A DNA stretch of 64,000 nucleotides from positions 1 through 64,000 of the forward strand of contig JBJMHZ010000047.1 of the NCBI GenBank assembly GCA_045807125.1, read 5' to 3'. The position numbers were made by a program, and so were the translations under genes. The notes beneath the pieces are model-generated. The model was given only the letters and a program-made list of their open reading frames with translations. It had not been told where the DNA came from and searched no databases. Source of the DNA: JBJMHZ01 sp045807125 (GTDB lineage: Bacteria; Actinomycetota; Actinomycetes; JAWWOL01). Positions 20,405-28,427 of this stretch are shown here, piece after piece; positions within the stretch are counted from its first letter, which is position 1, and the number at the start of each line of letters is the position of its first letter.

Positions 20405-21775
20405 ATGTCGGGTGTCGGGTCGGGGGTCCGCCAGAGCGGCCCGCGGTGGCTGCCGCGGGGCGGCGAGCTGCCCGACGCCGACTGGCGCCCGCGCCACCGG
20501 CTCGTGTGCGGCGCGCTCGCGCTCCACCTGCCGGTCATCTTCTTCTACGCCCTGGCGACCGGCCGCTCCGCTGCGCAGGGCCTCGCCGAGGCGCTGCCCA
20601 CGGCGATCATGCTCGGCGTGGCGTGCCTCCCCCGGTTGCGGCGCCGGGTGCGCGCGCTGGCGGCGAGCCTCGGGCTCATGGGGACCTCGGCAGTGCTCGT
20701 CCAGCTGGCCGACGGCGCGACCAGCATGCACTTCCACTACTTCGTCGCGGTCGCCCTCGTCGCCCTGTACGAGGACTGGGCGCCGTACCTGCTCGCCATC
20801 GCGTTCGTCCTGGTCCAGCACGCAGTGGTCGGCGTGCTGGCGCCGGACGCCGTCTACGGCCCGAACCGCGGCTCCCGCTCCTGGGACGACGGGCTGGTGT
20901 ACGTGGCGTTCGTCGTCGGGGCCAGCGTCGCGCAGCTCGCGTTCTGGCACTATGCCGAGCAGAACCGCGCCCGCGAGCTGAGCTACCGCCGCGAGCTCTA
21001 CGACGGGCAGCAGAGCCTGCACACCCAGCTGCGACGCATCACCGCCACCAGGGAGGACCTGCTGGCGACGGTGTCGCACGAGTTCCGCACCCCGCTGACG
21101 GCGATCAGGGGCGCTGCGCTGACCCTGCGCAAGCACCGGGCCAAGCTGTCGGCGGCCAAGATGGACGAGCTGCTGGACGCCGTGCTCGCCAACACCGACC
21201 GGCTCAGCCGGCTGCTGGAGAACATGCTGACAGCGGCCGAGGTGCGCCAGCCCGACAGCAACGCGGTCTCTAACGTCTACCAGGTGGCGACCGAGGTCGC
21301 GATGCTCGTGCACGGCGCGCACGCGGTGCGGACGCCACGGGTCGCGGTTGCGATCGACGACGACATCGAGGCCGTCGTGGAGCGCGCGGCCCTCCACCAG
21401 ATCCTCGCCAACCTGCTCGACAACGCGATCGTGCACGCCGCGCCCGGCTCGCAGGCCATCGTCTCGGGAGCGGTCGAGGCCGGAGAGGTCGTCATCACCG
21501 TCGCGAACGAGGCGCACGGCGTCGACGCCACCACGCTGGCCGGGCTCTTCGAGCCGTTCACCCAGGGCGACGCGTCCATCACCAGGCCCAAGCAGGGCGC
21601 CGGCGTCGGGCTGTACGTCGTCCGGCGGCTGATCGAGGTCTCCAAGGGCAAGCTGACCGTGCACTCGCAGCCGGGCTGGGTCAGCGTCGAGGTGCGGCTG
21701 CCGGCCGCCGGAGCGCCCGCCGTCGCCTCCGTCGCGCAGTCGACCGAGACCCCGCAGGTGACGGCGTCGGGGTGA
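20405..21775 (+). CDS. Membrane sensor histidine kinase
   Basis: A 456-residue kinase. Five to six hydrophobic segments at about residues 38-190 form an MASE-like membrane sensor with the motif SMHFHYFVAVALVALYEDWA. The HisKA domain has the phospho-acceptor in ATVSHEFRTPLTAIRGAALT. The HATPase has the N box QILANLLDNAIVHAA, the F-box FEPFTQGDASI and the G box QGAGVGLYVVRRLIEVSKG. There is no adjacent response regulator, so it is an orphan. Its stop overlaps the start of the phosphoribosyltransferase gene (GTGA), so the two are co-translated. Confidence 0.93.
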   Translation: MSGVGSGVRQSGPRWLPRGGELPDADWRPRHRLVCGALALHLPVIFFYALATGRSAAQGLAEALPTAIMLGVACLPRLRRRVRALAASLGLMGTSAVLVQLADGATSMHFHYFVAVALVALYEDWAPYLLAIAFVLVQHAVVGVLAPDAVYGPNRGSRSWDDGLVYVAFVVGASVAQLAFWHYAEQNRARELSYRRELYDGQQSLHTQLRRITATREDLLATVSHEFRTPLTAIRGAALTLRKHRAKLSAAKMDELLDAVLANTDRLSRLLENMLTAAEVRQPDSNAVSNVYQVATEVAMLVHGAHAVRTPRVAVAIDDDIEAVVERAALHQILANLLDNAIVHAAPGSQAIVSGAVEAGEVVITVANEAHGVDATTLAGLFEPFTQGDASITRPKQGAGVGLYVVRRLIEVSKGKLTVHSQPGWVSVEVRLPAAGAPAVASVAQSTETPQVTASG

Positions 21776-22479
21776 CCGGGCAGGGCCCTTCCGTCGAGCC
21801 GGTGCGCCGCTACCACGACCGGCTCGACGCAGGGACCCGGCTCGCGGCGCACGTGCGGGAGCGGCTGGCCGACCGGGCCGCGAGCGCGGGGACCGCACCC
21901 GTCGTCGTACTGGGCCTGCCGAGGGGCGGCGTGCCGGTGGCCGCCCCGGTCGCGGCCGAGCTGGGCGCCGCGCTCGACGTCTACCCGGTGCGCAAGCTCG
22001 GCGCGCCGGGCCACCGCGAGCTCGCCATGGGTGCGCTGGCCGGCGACGGCGAGCGGGTGCTCAACACCGACGTCATCCGCCGTCTCGACATCGACGCCGC
22101 GACGATCGAGCAGGTCACGGCCGCCGAGCTCATCGAGCTGCGGCGGCAGGTCACCGCCTACCGGGAGGGCCGCCCGCCGCCCCCGCTCGCCGGGACGATC
22201 GTCGTGGTCGTCGACGACGGGCTCGCCACCGGCGCGACGATGCGCGCGGCGGCCGAGGCGCTGCGCGGCCATGGCCCGAGCCGCCTGCTGGTCGCCGCAC
22301 CGGTCGGCGCCCACGTCACCGTCAACGCCCTCGAGACGGTGGCCGACGACGTGGTCGTGCCGCTCGTGCCGGCCGACTTCCGCGCCGTGGGGCAGTGGTA
22401 CGAGAACTTCCGGCCGACGACGGAGGACGAGGTCCGCGCCCTGCTCCGGCAGGCGGTCATCCGGCACCCACCGCCCTGA
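21772..22479 (+). CDS. Phosphoribosyltransferase-domain protein
   Basis: The protein has 235 residues. The PRPP-binding signature is IVVVVDDGLATGATMRAAAE and the N-terminal part has VVVLGLPRGGVPVAAPVAAE and YPVRKLGAPGHRELAMGALA, as in actinobacterial type I PRTase-like proteins often found alone or fused to dienelactone hydrolases. The C-terminus VGQWYENFRPTTEDEVRALL is conserved in that group. It is translated with a 4-nt overlap from the histidine kinase gene, an unusual partner. Substrate unknown. Confidence 0.88.
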   Translation: MTGQGPSVEPVRRYHDRLDAGTRLAAHVRERLADRAASAGTAPVVVLGLPRGGVPVAAPVAAELGAALDVYPVRKLGAPGHRELAMGALAGDGERVLNTDVIRRLDIDAATIEQVTAAELIELRRQVTAYREGRPPPPLAGTIVVVVDDGLATGATMRAAAEALRGHGPSRLLVAAPVGAHVTVNALETVADDVVVPLVPADFRAVGQWYENFRPTTEDEVRALLRQAVIRHPPP

Positions 22480-22484
22480 GCGAT

Positions 22485-22519
22485 CCGTTGGTGACGCGTG
22501 CAGCCAGCGTCACCAACGG
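22485..22519 (+). terminator. Strong hairpin after the phosphoribosyltransferase gene
   Basis: A perfect 13-bp inverted repeat, CCGTTGGTGACGC (22485-22497) and GCGTCACCAACGG (22507-22519), with a 9-nt loop, begins 6 bp after the stop codon. No T-run follows, as is common for actinobacterial terminators. It probably ends the kinase-PRTase transcript. A dyad operator for the next gene is a less likely reading. Confidence 0.65.
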
Positions 22520-22592
22520 GGAAGGACGTCGTTGGACCGGGCAGCTCCTCCGGTCCATGCCGCGGACCGGACCGTCGCCGAGGGGTGCGTCC

Positions 22593-23366
22593 ATGAGTCA
22601 TCGGACCCTGCGTCGCACGACCGCCGTGTGCACCGGCGCACTGGCCGCGCTCGCGCTGGCCGGCGCACCGGCGCTGGCCGGCTCCTCGGGCGGCGGCGCC
22701 GACGCGTCCGGGCTGCTCCCGTCGCTGACCCCGACCACGGTCGGCGGCGTGCCGCTCCCGCTGCCGTCGCTGCCGCTCCCGACGCTGCCCGGCACCCCCA
22801 CGACCACGCCGGCCCCGCCGGCCGGCGGCCCGACGGCTACGCCGAGCGCCCCGATGCCGACGACCACATCGGGTAGCGGCGCACCGCCCACCAGCGGCGG
22901 AGGGACCGGCGGCACCAGCGGCGGGACCAGCGGCAGCGGCAGCATTGGTCGCTCGGGCAGCACCGCGGGTGGCGGGCTGGCCGGCCAGGGCGCGCGGGGC
23001 CAGGCAGCCACCCCCGCCAGTGACGCGGCCTGGGCGCGGTCAGCGCTGTCGTCGTACGGGCCGCTCGTCGCGCCGAACCTGCTCTCGAGCAGCGAGCTGG
23101 GCATGGGCGGTTACCGCTTCGCGCCTGCCGGCGACCCGGCCGCCGGTGCCCGACCGCCGCTGGTGGCCGGCGCCCCGGCCGAGGCCGTGCCGTCGCCACC
23201 GGCCGCAGGCGCGCCCGGCGCGAGCGCGCTGCAGCGGCTGGCCGGCGCCGGCTCGCCCGACCAGGACGGGCTCCCCACCGGCCTCGCCGCCCTGCTGGCG
23301 ACCGTGGCCGTCGGCGCGGTGGCCGCCGGGCACCTGGGCCACCGGCGGTCGGTGCGCGGCCGCTGA
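22593..23366 (+). CDS. Secreted low-complexity wall or surface protein
   Basis: The protein has 257 residues. Residues 1-30 are a signal peptide (TGALAALALAGAPALAGS). A Pro/Thr/Ser-rich and then Gly/Ser-rich low-complexity region follows, with repeats such as GGTSGGTSGSGS. A short conserved-looking segment (DAAWARSALSSYGPLVAPNL) is in the middle. The C-terminus is a membrane helix followed by a basic tail (LLATVAVGAVAAGHLGHRRS), giving a membrane-tethered surface protein. No enzymatic motif. Start ATG is preceded by GAGGGG. Confidence 0.75.
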   Translation: MSHRTLRRTTAVCTGALAALALAGAPALAGSSGGGADASGLLPSLTPTTVGGVPLPLPSLPLPTLPGTPTTTPAPPAGGPTATPSAPMPTTTSGSGAPPTSGGGTGGTSGGTSGSGSIGRSGSTAGGGLAGQGARGQAATPASDAAWARSALSSYGPLVAPNLLSSSELGMGGYRFAPAGDPAAGARPPLVAGAPAEAVPSPPAAGAPGASALQRLAGAGSPDQDGLPTGLAALLATVAVGAVAAGHLGHRRSVRGR

Positions 23367-23388
23367 GCCCGCCGCACCGGCCACGCTG

Positions 23389-24171
23389 CTACGCGCCGAC
23401 CGCGTGCACTCCCCCGTCGACGTGCACGATCTCGCCCGTGGTCGCCGGGAACCAGTCGGACAGCAGCGCCACGCAGCTACGGGCCACCGGCTCGGCGTCG
23501 CTGAGGTCCCAGCCGAGCGGGGCGCGCTCCCCCCACACGTCCTCGAACGCGGCGAAGCCGGGGATGCTCTTCGCCGCCATCGTGCGCAGCGGCCCGGCGG
23601 CCACCAGGTTGACCCGAATGCCCCGGCCACCGAGCTCGCGGGCCAGGTAGCGGGCGCACGACTCGAGCCCCGCCTTGGCGACTCCCATCCAGTCGTACGC
23701 CGGCCAGGCGACGCTCGCGTCGAAGTCGAGGCCGAGCAGGCAGGAGCCCGGCGAGAGCATCGGCGCGGACGCCCGCGCGAGCGAGGCCAGCGAGTACGTC
23801 GACACGTGCAAGGCGGTGGACACGTCGGACCACGGCGCGTCGAGGAACCCACCACCCAGGCACGACGCCGGGGCGAACCCGATGGCGTGCACCACGCCGT
23901 CGAGCCCGTCGAGGTGCTCGCCGACCCGCTCCGGCAGAGCCGCGAGGTGCGCGTCGTCGGTCACGTCGAGCTCGATGACCGGCGACCGCTCCGGCAGCCG
24001 GCCGGCGATGCGCTCGGTGATGCGCATGGCCCTGCCGTACGACGACAGCACGATGCGCGCGCCCTGCTCCTGGGCGACCCGCGCGACGGCGAAGGCGATG
24101 GACGCGTCGGTGAGCACGCCGGTGACGAGCAGCCGCTTGCCCGCGAGGAGCCCGGTCTGCGATGCGGTCAT
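23389..24171 (-). CDS. inhA: Enoyl-[acyl-carrier-protein] reductase (NADH), InhA/FabI type
   Basis: The protein has 260 residues. It reduces the enoyl-ACP double bond in type II fatty-acid elongation. The FabI nucleotide-binding variant LVTGVLTDASIAFAVARVAQ is present, with the active-site pattern Tyr-x6-Lys at PAYDWMGVAKAGLESCARYL. The preceding region LLGLDFDASVAWPAYDWMG is typical of InhA of actinobacteria. The C-terminus has NLVAAGPLRTMAAKSIPGF. It follows fabG at 69 bp on the same strand, the standard fabG-inhA order. The gap contains an 8-bp tandem repeat. Confidence 0.95.
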   Translation of the reverse strand: MTASQTGLLAGKRLLVTGVLTDASIAFAVARVAQEQGARIVLSSYGRAMRITERIAGRLPERSPVIELDVTDDAHLAALPERVGEHLDGLDGVVHAIGFAPASCLGGGFLDAPWSDVSTALHVSTYSLASLARASAPMLSPGSCLLGLDFDASVAWPAYDWMGVAKAGLESCARYLARELGGRGIRVNLVAAGPLRTMAAKSIPGFAAFEDVWGERAPLGWDLSDAEPVARSCVALLSDWFPATTGEIVHVDGGVHAVGA

Positions 24172-24187
24172 GTCGCGTCCTCCCTCA

Positions 24188-24251
24188 GTGACCCCGTGAC
24201 CCAGTGACCCAGTGACCCCGTGACCCAGTGACCTCGTGGCTCAGTGGCCCA
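24188..24251. repeat. 8-bp tandem repeat between fabG and inhA
   Basis: Eight head-to-tail 8-bp units: GTGACCCC, GTGACCCA, GTGACCCA, GTGACCCC, GTGACCCA, GTGACCTC, GTGGCTCA and GTGGCCCA. They start in the intergenic gap and run into the last codons of fabG, overlapping its stop. Slippage here would alter the spacing between the two genes or the end of FabG. Confidence 0.9.
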
Positions 24252-24945
24252 TGCCGAGACCGCCGTCGACCGGCAGCACCGCTCCGGTGATGTAGCCCGC
24301 GGCGTCGGAGGCGAGGAAGGTGACCGCGCCGGCGATCTCGTCGGGGGTCGCGAAGCGCGCGAGCGGGACCCCGGCGAGGATCTCCTTGCGTCGGGCGTCG
24401 GACAGCTCGGCCGTCATCTCGGTCTCGACGAAGCCCGGCGCCACCACGTTGGCGGTGATGTTGCGCGAGCCGAGCTCGCGGGCGACCGACCGGGCGAAGC
24501 CCACCAGGCCGGCCTTGCTGGCCGCGTAGTTGGCCTGACCGGCCGAGCCCGACAGGCCCACCACCGACGAGACGAAGACGAGCCGCCCCATGCGCGCCCG
24601 CAGCATCCCGGCGGCCGCCCGCTTGGCCACCCGGTAGGCGCCGGTCAGGTTGGTGGCGAGGACGTCGGCCCAGATCTCCTCGCTCATCCGCAGCAGCAAG
24701 GTGTCCTTGGTGATGCCGGCGTTGGCGACGAGCACCTCCACCTTGCCGTGCTCGGCCTCGACGATCCCGAACGCCTCCTCGACGCTCGCCGGGTCGGTGA
24801 CGTCGCAGCGCACGCCGAGCAGGCCCTCGGGCGGCTCGCTGCCCCGGTAGGTGACCGCGACCCGGTCGCCGAGCGCATCGAACGCCCGCGCGCAGGCCAG
24901 CCCGATGCCCCTGCTGCCACCGGTCACCAGCACCGACCGGCCCAC
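24241..24945 (-). CDS. fabG: 3-oxoacyl-[acyl-carrier-protein] reductase FabG
   Basis: A 234-residue short-chain dehydrogenase that reduces beta-ketoacyl-ACP with NADPH. The cofactor motif is VLVTGGSRGIGLACARAFDA and the catalytic residues are Ser in FVSSVVGLSG and the Tyr-x3-Lys of QANYAASKAGLVGFARSVAR. The C-terminal ASDAAGYITGAVLPVDGGLG is standard. The GTG start has GGGAGG six nucleotides upstream. Together with the following inhA it forms the fatty-acid-elongation pair equivalent to mycobacterial mabA-inhA. Confidence 0.95.
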   Translation of the reverse strand: MGRSVLVTGGSRGIGLACARAFDALGDRVAVTYRGSEPPEGLLGVRCDVTDPASVEEAFGIVEAEHGKVEVLVANAGITKDTLLLRMSEEIWADVLATNLTGAYRVAKRAAAGMLRARMGRLVFVSSVVGLSGSAGQANYAASKAGLVGFARSVARELGSRNITANVVAPGFVETEMTAELSDARRKEILAGVPLARFATPDEIAGAVTFLASDAAGYITGAVLPVDGGLGMGH

Positions 24946-25293
24946 GTCGCACCTCCCGCTCCCGCACCTGCTCGCACCTGCTCGCACCAGCTCGCGCGGC
25001 TCGCTCGCCGCGCCCGCGCCGCCACGGAGTCTGCCAGCAGGCGCCGGTACGGCCGCACCCGGCCACCGGCGGGCGGGGCGGCGGCGCGCTAGGCCGTCCG
25101 GCCCAGTACCGGTGCGCCCGCGGTGCCACCACCGGCACGGTCGCCCGTTGGGCCTCCCGGGTGACTCGCCGCCGGGCCGGGCGGGCGAGGCAAGTGCGAC
25201 CGCGCGGCCCTGCTCGTACGGCCGCCGCCGGACGATGTCATGAGTGTCAGCCGCGGCACGGGGTCCGTGTCCACGACGCACCCGGAGGTCACG
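24946..25293. other. Intergenic region between fabG and the STAS gene
   Basis: This 348-bp divergent gap contains three imperfect 10-bp repeats (CTCGCACCTG) at about 24963-24992 just upstream of the fabG ribosome site. The rest is very GC-rich sequence without a convincing gene. A short frame from ATG 25240 extends the STAS protein upstream but lacks a ribosome site. Promoters for both flanking genes should lie here; none is distinct. Confidence 0.5.
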
Positions 25294-25686
25294 ATGTCAG
25301 TAGCCACGCTCGCGTCCGAGCCGACCGTCATGGCGGTCGTGACCAGCGACGGCCTGCTGGTCCGCCTGTCGGGCGCGCTCGACGTCATCGGCGTGCCGGC
25401 GCTGCGCCACGCGCTGCTCGGCGTCCGTCCGGTGGGCTGCGACGACGTGGTCGTGGACGCGGGCGACGTGACCGCCGTGGACGAGAGCGCGCTCGCCGTG
25501 CTGCTCGCGGCCGGCACGTGGGTCGTGGACACCGGTGGCCGGCTCAGCTTCGCACGCATGTCGGAGACCCTGCGCCGGGAGGTGGCGCAGCTCGGTCTCG
25601 AACGACTGCTACCGATGCTCGAGCCGGTGGGCGAGCGCACCGCGACGGTCCCGATGCCGGCCCCCCGAACGGCAACGGCGACCTGA
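25294..25686 (+). CDS. STAS-domain protein (anti-anti-sigma type)
   Basis: A 130-residue single STAS domain. The core reads SDGLLVRLSGALDVIGVPAL and DVVVDAGDVTAVDESALAVL, with Ser in the DES position where anti-anti-sigma factors are phosphorylated; the loop is intact. A C-terminal Pro/Thr-rich tail follows. The ATG at 25294 is chosen over the in-frame ATG at 25240 because GGAGG lies six nucleotides upstream. The likely partner is a serine-kinase anti-sigma factor such as the HATPase protein at 19.6-20.2 kb (inference). Confidence 0.85.
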   Translation: MSVATLASEPTVMAVVTSDGLLVRLSGALDVIGVPALRHALLGVRPVGCDDVVVDAGDVTAVDESALAVLLAAGTWVVDTGGRLSFARMSETLRREVAQLGLERLLPMLEPVGERTATVPMPAPRTATAT

Positions 25687-25782
25687 TCGCGCGCTGCGCG
25701 CGCCGCGGCGGCCCCTCGGACACCGGCGTCCGGGGGGCCGTCGCACGTCCGGCCGCCGGCAGCTTCCCGGCTCGCTCCCGGC

Positions 25783-25989
25783 TCAGTCCAGGCGGAAGCC
25801 GACCTTGAGCGTGACCTGGAAGTGCGCGAGCTGCCCGTCCTCGACGTGGCCGCGCACCTCCTTGACCTCGAACCAGTCGAGGTTGCGGAGCGTCGCGCCC
25901 GCCCTGGTGATCGCGTTGCGGATGGCCTGATCCACCCCCTCGGTCGAGCTGCCGACCAGTTCGGTCACCTTGTAGACGTTGTCGGCCAC
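25783..25989 (-). CDS. Dodecin (flavin-storage protein)
   Basis: A 68-residue dodecin. Typical sequence: VYKVTELVGSSTEGVDQAIR, then TRAGATLRNLDWFEVKEVRG and AHFQVTLKVGFRLD. Dodecins form hollow dodecamers that bind flavins or CoA and buffer free FMN or FAD. The Trp in LDWFEVKE is the residue that stacks on the isoalloxazine in this family. GTG 25989 is preferred because GGAGGG lies four nucleotides upstream; an ATG four codons earlier is also possible. Confidence 0.93.
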   Translation of the reverse strand: MADNVYKVTELVGSSTEGVDQAIRNAITRAGATLRNLDWFEVKEVRGHVEDGQLAHFQVTLKVGFRLD

Positions 25990-26271
25990 GCTGCCCTCCA
26001 TCGCTTCGGGACCCTCGTCCCGTCGCCCCGATCGTGCCTCAGGACGCCTTGCCGCGCGCCCCCGGAGCGGGTGGGAATCACGACGAGCCGCCCAGCCGGG
26101 CACGCTGGGCACCGGGGCGTGACCGCCCACTTACGATTCGTCAGCGCCCGATGCGCGAATGGCGCCCTTCGCCCCGGCTCATCCCCTGCTGGCTCTGGGT
26201 CGACCAGGGACGACGCACCCGCGAAATGTTCGTCGTTCGGCTCGCGCCCCGGCTCAGGGGCGTTGTAGAGT

Positions 26272-26362
26272 ATCCCTTGTCGCGCTGGTGACCCCCCGAC
26301 GCCAGCGCGACCCTAGTGCGGTGCCGGGCGGCTACCCCCGTGGTTGCCCGGCACCGCCTCTT
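26272..26362 (+). ncRNA. 6C-type small RNA (actinobacterial)
   Basis: Two adjacent strong hairpins have cytosine runs in their loops. Hairpin 1 is GTCGCGCTGG (26279-26288) with CCAGCGCGAC (26302-26311) and a loop containing six C in a row. Hairpin 2 is GCGGTGCCGGGC (26318-26329) with GCCCGGCACCGC (26346-26357) and a loop with five C. This is the architecture of the 6C RNA found throughout Actinobacteria. A TAGAGT -10-like hexamer at 26266-26271 is correctly placed for a start near 26275. Hairpin 2 would also be the terminator. It does not overlap any gene. Confidence 0.65.
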
Positions 26363-26377
26363 CGTGCCCGGCGCCGG

Positions 26378-27529
26378 TCAGGCCGGCAGCCGCACGATCT
26401 CGACGACCTCGACGAGCCCGGCGCCCGGCGGCACGACCGCCAGCGCGTCCGCCCCGGCGGCCCCCCGCAGCATGGCGGCGCCGGCATGGCCGAGCGGCAT
26501 GGCCATGCCGGTGAGGTCGAAGGCCACCGGCACGAGACGCGTCACCGTGGGGCTCGGGTTGAGCGCCCCGGCGATCCCGGCCGACGTGGTACGGGGCATC
26601 GCGCGGCCGCCGAGCCGGGCCAGCAGCGGCACGAGCAGGGTGACCACGCCGGCCAGCGCAGCGAGGGGGTTGCCGGGCAGCCCCACGAGCCAGCGCCCGT
26701 CCGGCAGCCGGGCCAGGAGCTGCGGGTGACCCGGCCGGCATGCGACCCCGCGCACCAGCGCCTTGGCGCCCAGCGCGGCGAGCACGGCCGGCAAGTGGTC
26801 GGCCCGGCCCACCGACGAGCCGCCGGTCGTCACCACGACGTCGCCGCGGGCGGCGGCGATCGCGCCGGCCAGCGCCTCGGTGGAGTCGGGCAGGTGCCGC
26901 ACCGGCTCGGCCAGCCCGCCGCAGCCGGCGACGAGCGCGGGCAGCATCGGCCCCAGCGCGTCGCGCACCCGGCCGCCCCGCGGCAGGCCCTCGGTGAGCA
27001 GCTCGTCGCCGCTGACCAGCAGCGTCACCACCGGCGGAGGGTGCACCAGCAGGTCGTCGCGCCCGACCGCGGCGGCGAGGCCGGCCGCGGCCGCGGTCAC
27101 CGACCCGCCAGCCCTCATCAGCTCCTCGCCGGGGACGCACTCCTCGCCAGCGCGGCGGATGTGCCGGCCGGGCGCGACGTCGCCGACCAGCCGCCCGTCG
27201 CTCTCGGCGGCGTCCTCGTACGGCAGCACCGCCTCCACCTCCGGCGGCACCGGCGCGCCGGTCGCGATCTCGACCGCCTCCCCCGGTCCCGGCGCGGCCG
27301 GGCTCGCGGCACCGGCCAGCCGGCGCCCCACGACGTGCCACGGGCCGGGCCCGGCCACGCCGTACCCGTCCATCGCCGCGGTGTCGAACGGCGGCAGCGG
27401 GGAGCCGGCGACGACCGGCTCGGCGAGCACCGCCCCGATCGCCGCGGCGAGCGGCAGCCGGCGCGGCGGGAGCGGCTCGGCCGCCGTGTACGCGATCCGC
27501 CACGCCTGCGGCCAGGGCAGGTCGCTCAA
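26378..27529 (-). CDS. moeA: Molybdopterin molybdenumtransferase MoeA
   Basis: The protein has 383 residues. It inserts molybdate into adenylylated molybdopterin. Typical MoeA text: PLPPFDTAAMDGYGVAG, VEIATGAPVPPEVEAVLPYE, PPVVTLLVSGDEL, GDVVVTTGGSSVGRADHLPA and WLVGLPGNPLAALAGVVTL. The TTG start overlaps the stop of the preceding DUF6457 gene (TTGA). It is the last gene of the selA-selB-mobA-DUF6457-moeA run. Supplying Mo cofactor to the formate dehydrogenase and the sulfite-oxidase-type enzyme in this window is the obvious role. Confidence 0.95.
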   Translation of the reverse strand: MSDLPWPQAWRIAYTAAEPLPPRRLPLAAAIGAVLAEPVVAGSPLPPFDTAAMDGYGVAGPGPWHVVGRRLAGAASPAAPGPGEAVEIATGAPVPPEVEAVLPYEDAAESDGRLVGDVAPGRHIRRAGEECVPGEELMRAGGSVTAAAAGLAAAVGRDDLLVHPPPVVTLLVSGDELLTEGLPRGGRVRDALGPMLPALVAGCGGLAEPVRHLPDSTEALAGAIAAARGDVVVTTGGSSVGRADHLPAVLAALGAKALVRGVACRPGHPQLLARLPDGRWLVGLPGNPLAALAGVVTLLVPLLARLGGRAMPRTTSAGIAGALNPSPTVTRLVPVAFDLTGMAMPLGHAGAAMLRGAAGADALAVVPPGAGLVEVVEIVRLPA

Positions 27530-27792
27530 GGAGCGCTCTCGCCGGTGCCGTGGTCGGCCGCCCACCGGGCGGCGAGCGCCGAGACCTCGCCGACGACCCG
27601 CCGGACGGCGTCCGCATCGCCACCGGCCCGGCCCGCGGCGAGCCCGGCCACGAACGCCGTCAGCGGGGCCGCCGGCCGGGCCACCCCGTGCGCCACGTCG
27701 CGGGCCAGGTCGAGCACGAGGTCGCGATCGGGGCGGTCCGGCAGCCCCAGCGCGGCGCTGACCTGCTCCAGCCACTCGTCAAGCGTGCTCAT
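27526..27792 (-). CDS. DUF6457 small protein between mobA and moeA
   Basis: An 88-residue helical protein: MSTLDEWLEQVSAALGLPDR, then LVLDLARDVAHGVARPAAPL and FVAGLAAGRAGG. This matches the small DUF6457 proteins that regularly sit beside or are fused to MobA/NTP-transferase genes in actinobacteria. Both ends overlap neighbours by 4 nt, so it is made in step with MobA and MoeA. A role in molybdenum cofactor assembly is inferred from position only. Confidence 0.75.
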   Translation of the reverse strand: MSTLDEWLEQVSAALGLPDRPDRDLVLDLARDVAHGVARPAAPLTAFVAGLAAGRAGGDADAVRRVVGEVSALAARWAADHGTGESAP

Positions 27793-28427
27793 GCCCTCTC
27801 CTCGGCTCGGCGCAGGTCGTCCTCGGTGTCGCAGTCCCACCACGGCGGCGGTCCGCCGTCGCCCGGCAGGCCGATCCGGTGCACCGCGAGCGGCGCCAGG
27901 AGCCGCCGCAGCGAGGCCCCGGTCGTCGTGGGGAGCGCCAGGCAGGCCCGCCGCAGGGCCGCCGTTCGCCACGCGCCGAGCAGCAGCTGCTCGGCACCGG
28001 CGTCGTCGACGAGCAGGACGCCGTCGCCGCCCTCGCTGCCGGCACCGCCGGCGTGCAGCGCGGCGCGCAGGGCGGCGACCACCTCGGCGGAGACGAACGG
28101 CAGGTCGGCGGCGAGCACGGCGACGGTGGGCGCCGCCACGGCGGCCAGGCCGGCGGCGAGCGCGGCGGCCGGCCCGGTGCCGGGGGGCTCCTCGCGCACG
28201 CGCACGACGTGGGGCGGCAGGCCGGCCCGTGGCGGGCCCACCACGACGACGGTGCCGGCGTCGGCGACCGCGTCGAGCACCCGGTCGAGCAGCCGGCGCC
28301 CGCCGACCCGCAGGGCCGGCTTGTCGGCGCCGCCGAGCCGGCTCGCCGCCCCGCCGGCCAGGACGATCGCGTCGTACGGCGGCAGCCCGCCGGCCCCACC
28401 GCTCACCCGGCGCTCGCCTCGAGTCAT
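27789..28427 (-). CDS. mobA: Molybdenum cofactor guanylyltransferase MobA
   Basis: The protein has 212 residues. It transfers GMP to Mo-molybdopterin to give the bis-MGD cofactor used by formate dehydrogenases. Signature: YDAIVLAGGAASRLGGADKP (nucleotide-binding LAGGxSxRxGxxK), then VAVLAADLPFVSAEVVAALR containing the Asp that binds metal. The C-terminal half reads AWRTAALRRACLALP, as usual. Coupled by ATGA overlaps to selB upstream and DUF6457 downstream. Confidence 0.93.
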   Translation of the reverse strand: MTRGERRVSGGAGGLPPYDAIVLAGGAASRLGGADKPALRVGGRRLLDRVLDAVADAGTVVVVGPPRAGLPPHVVRVREEPPGTGPAAALAAGLAAVAAPTVAVLAADLPFVSAEVVAALRAALHAGGAGSEGGDGVLLVDDAGAEQLLLGAWRTAALRRACLALPTTTGASLRRLLAPLAVHRIGLPGDGGPPPWWDCDTEDDLRRAEERA

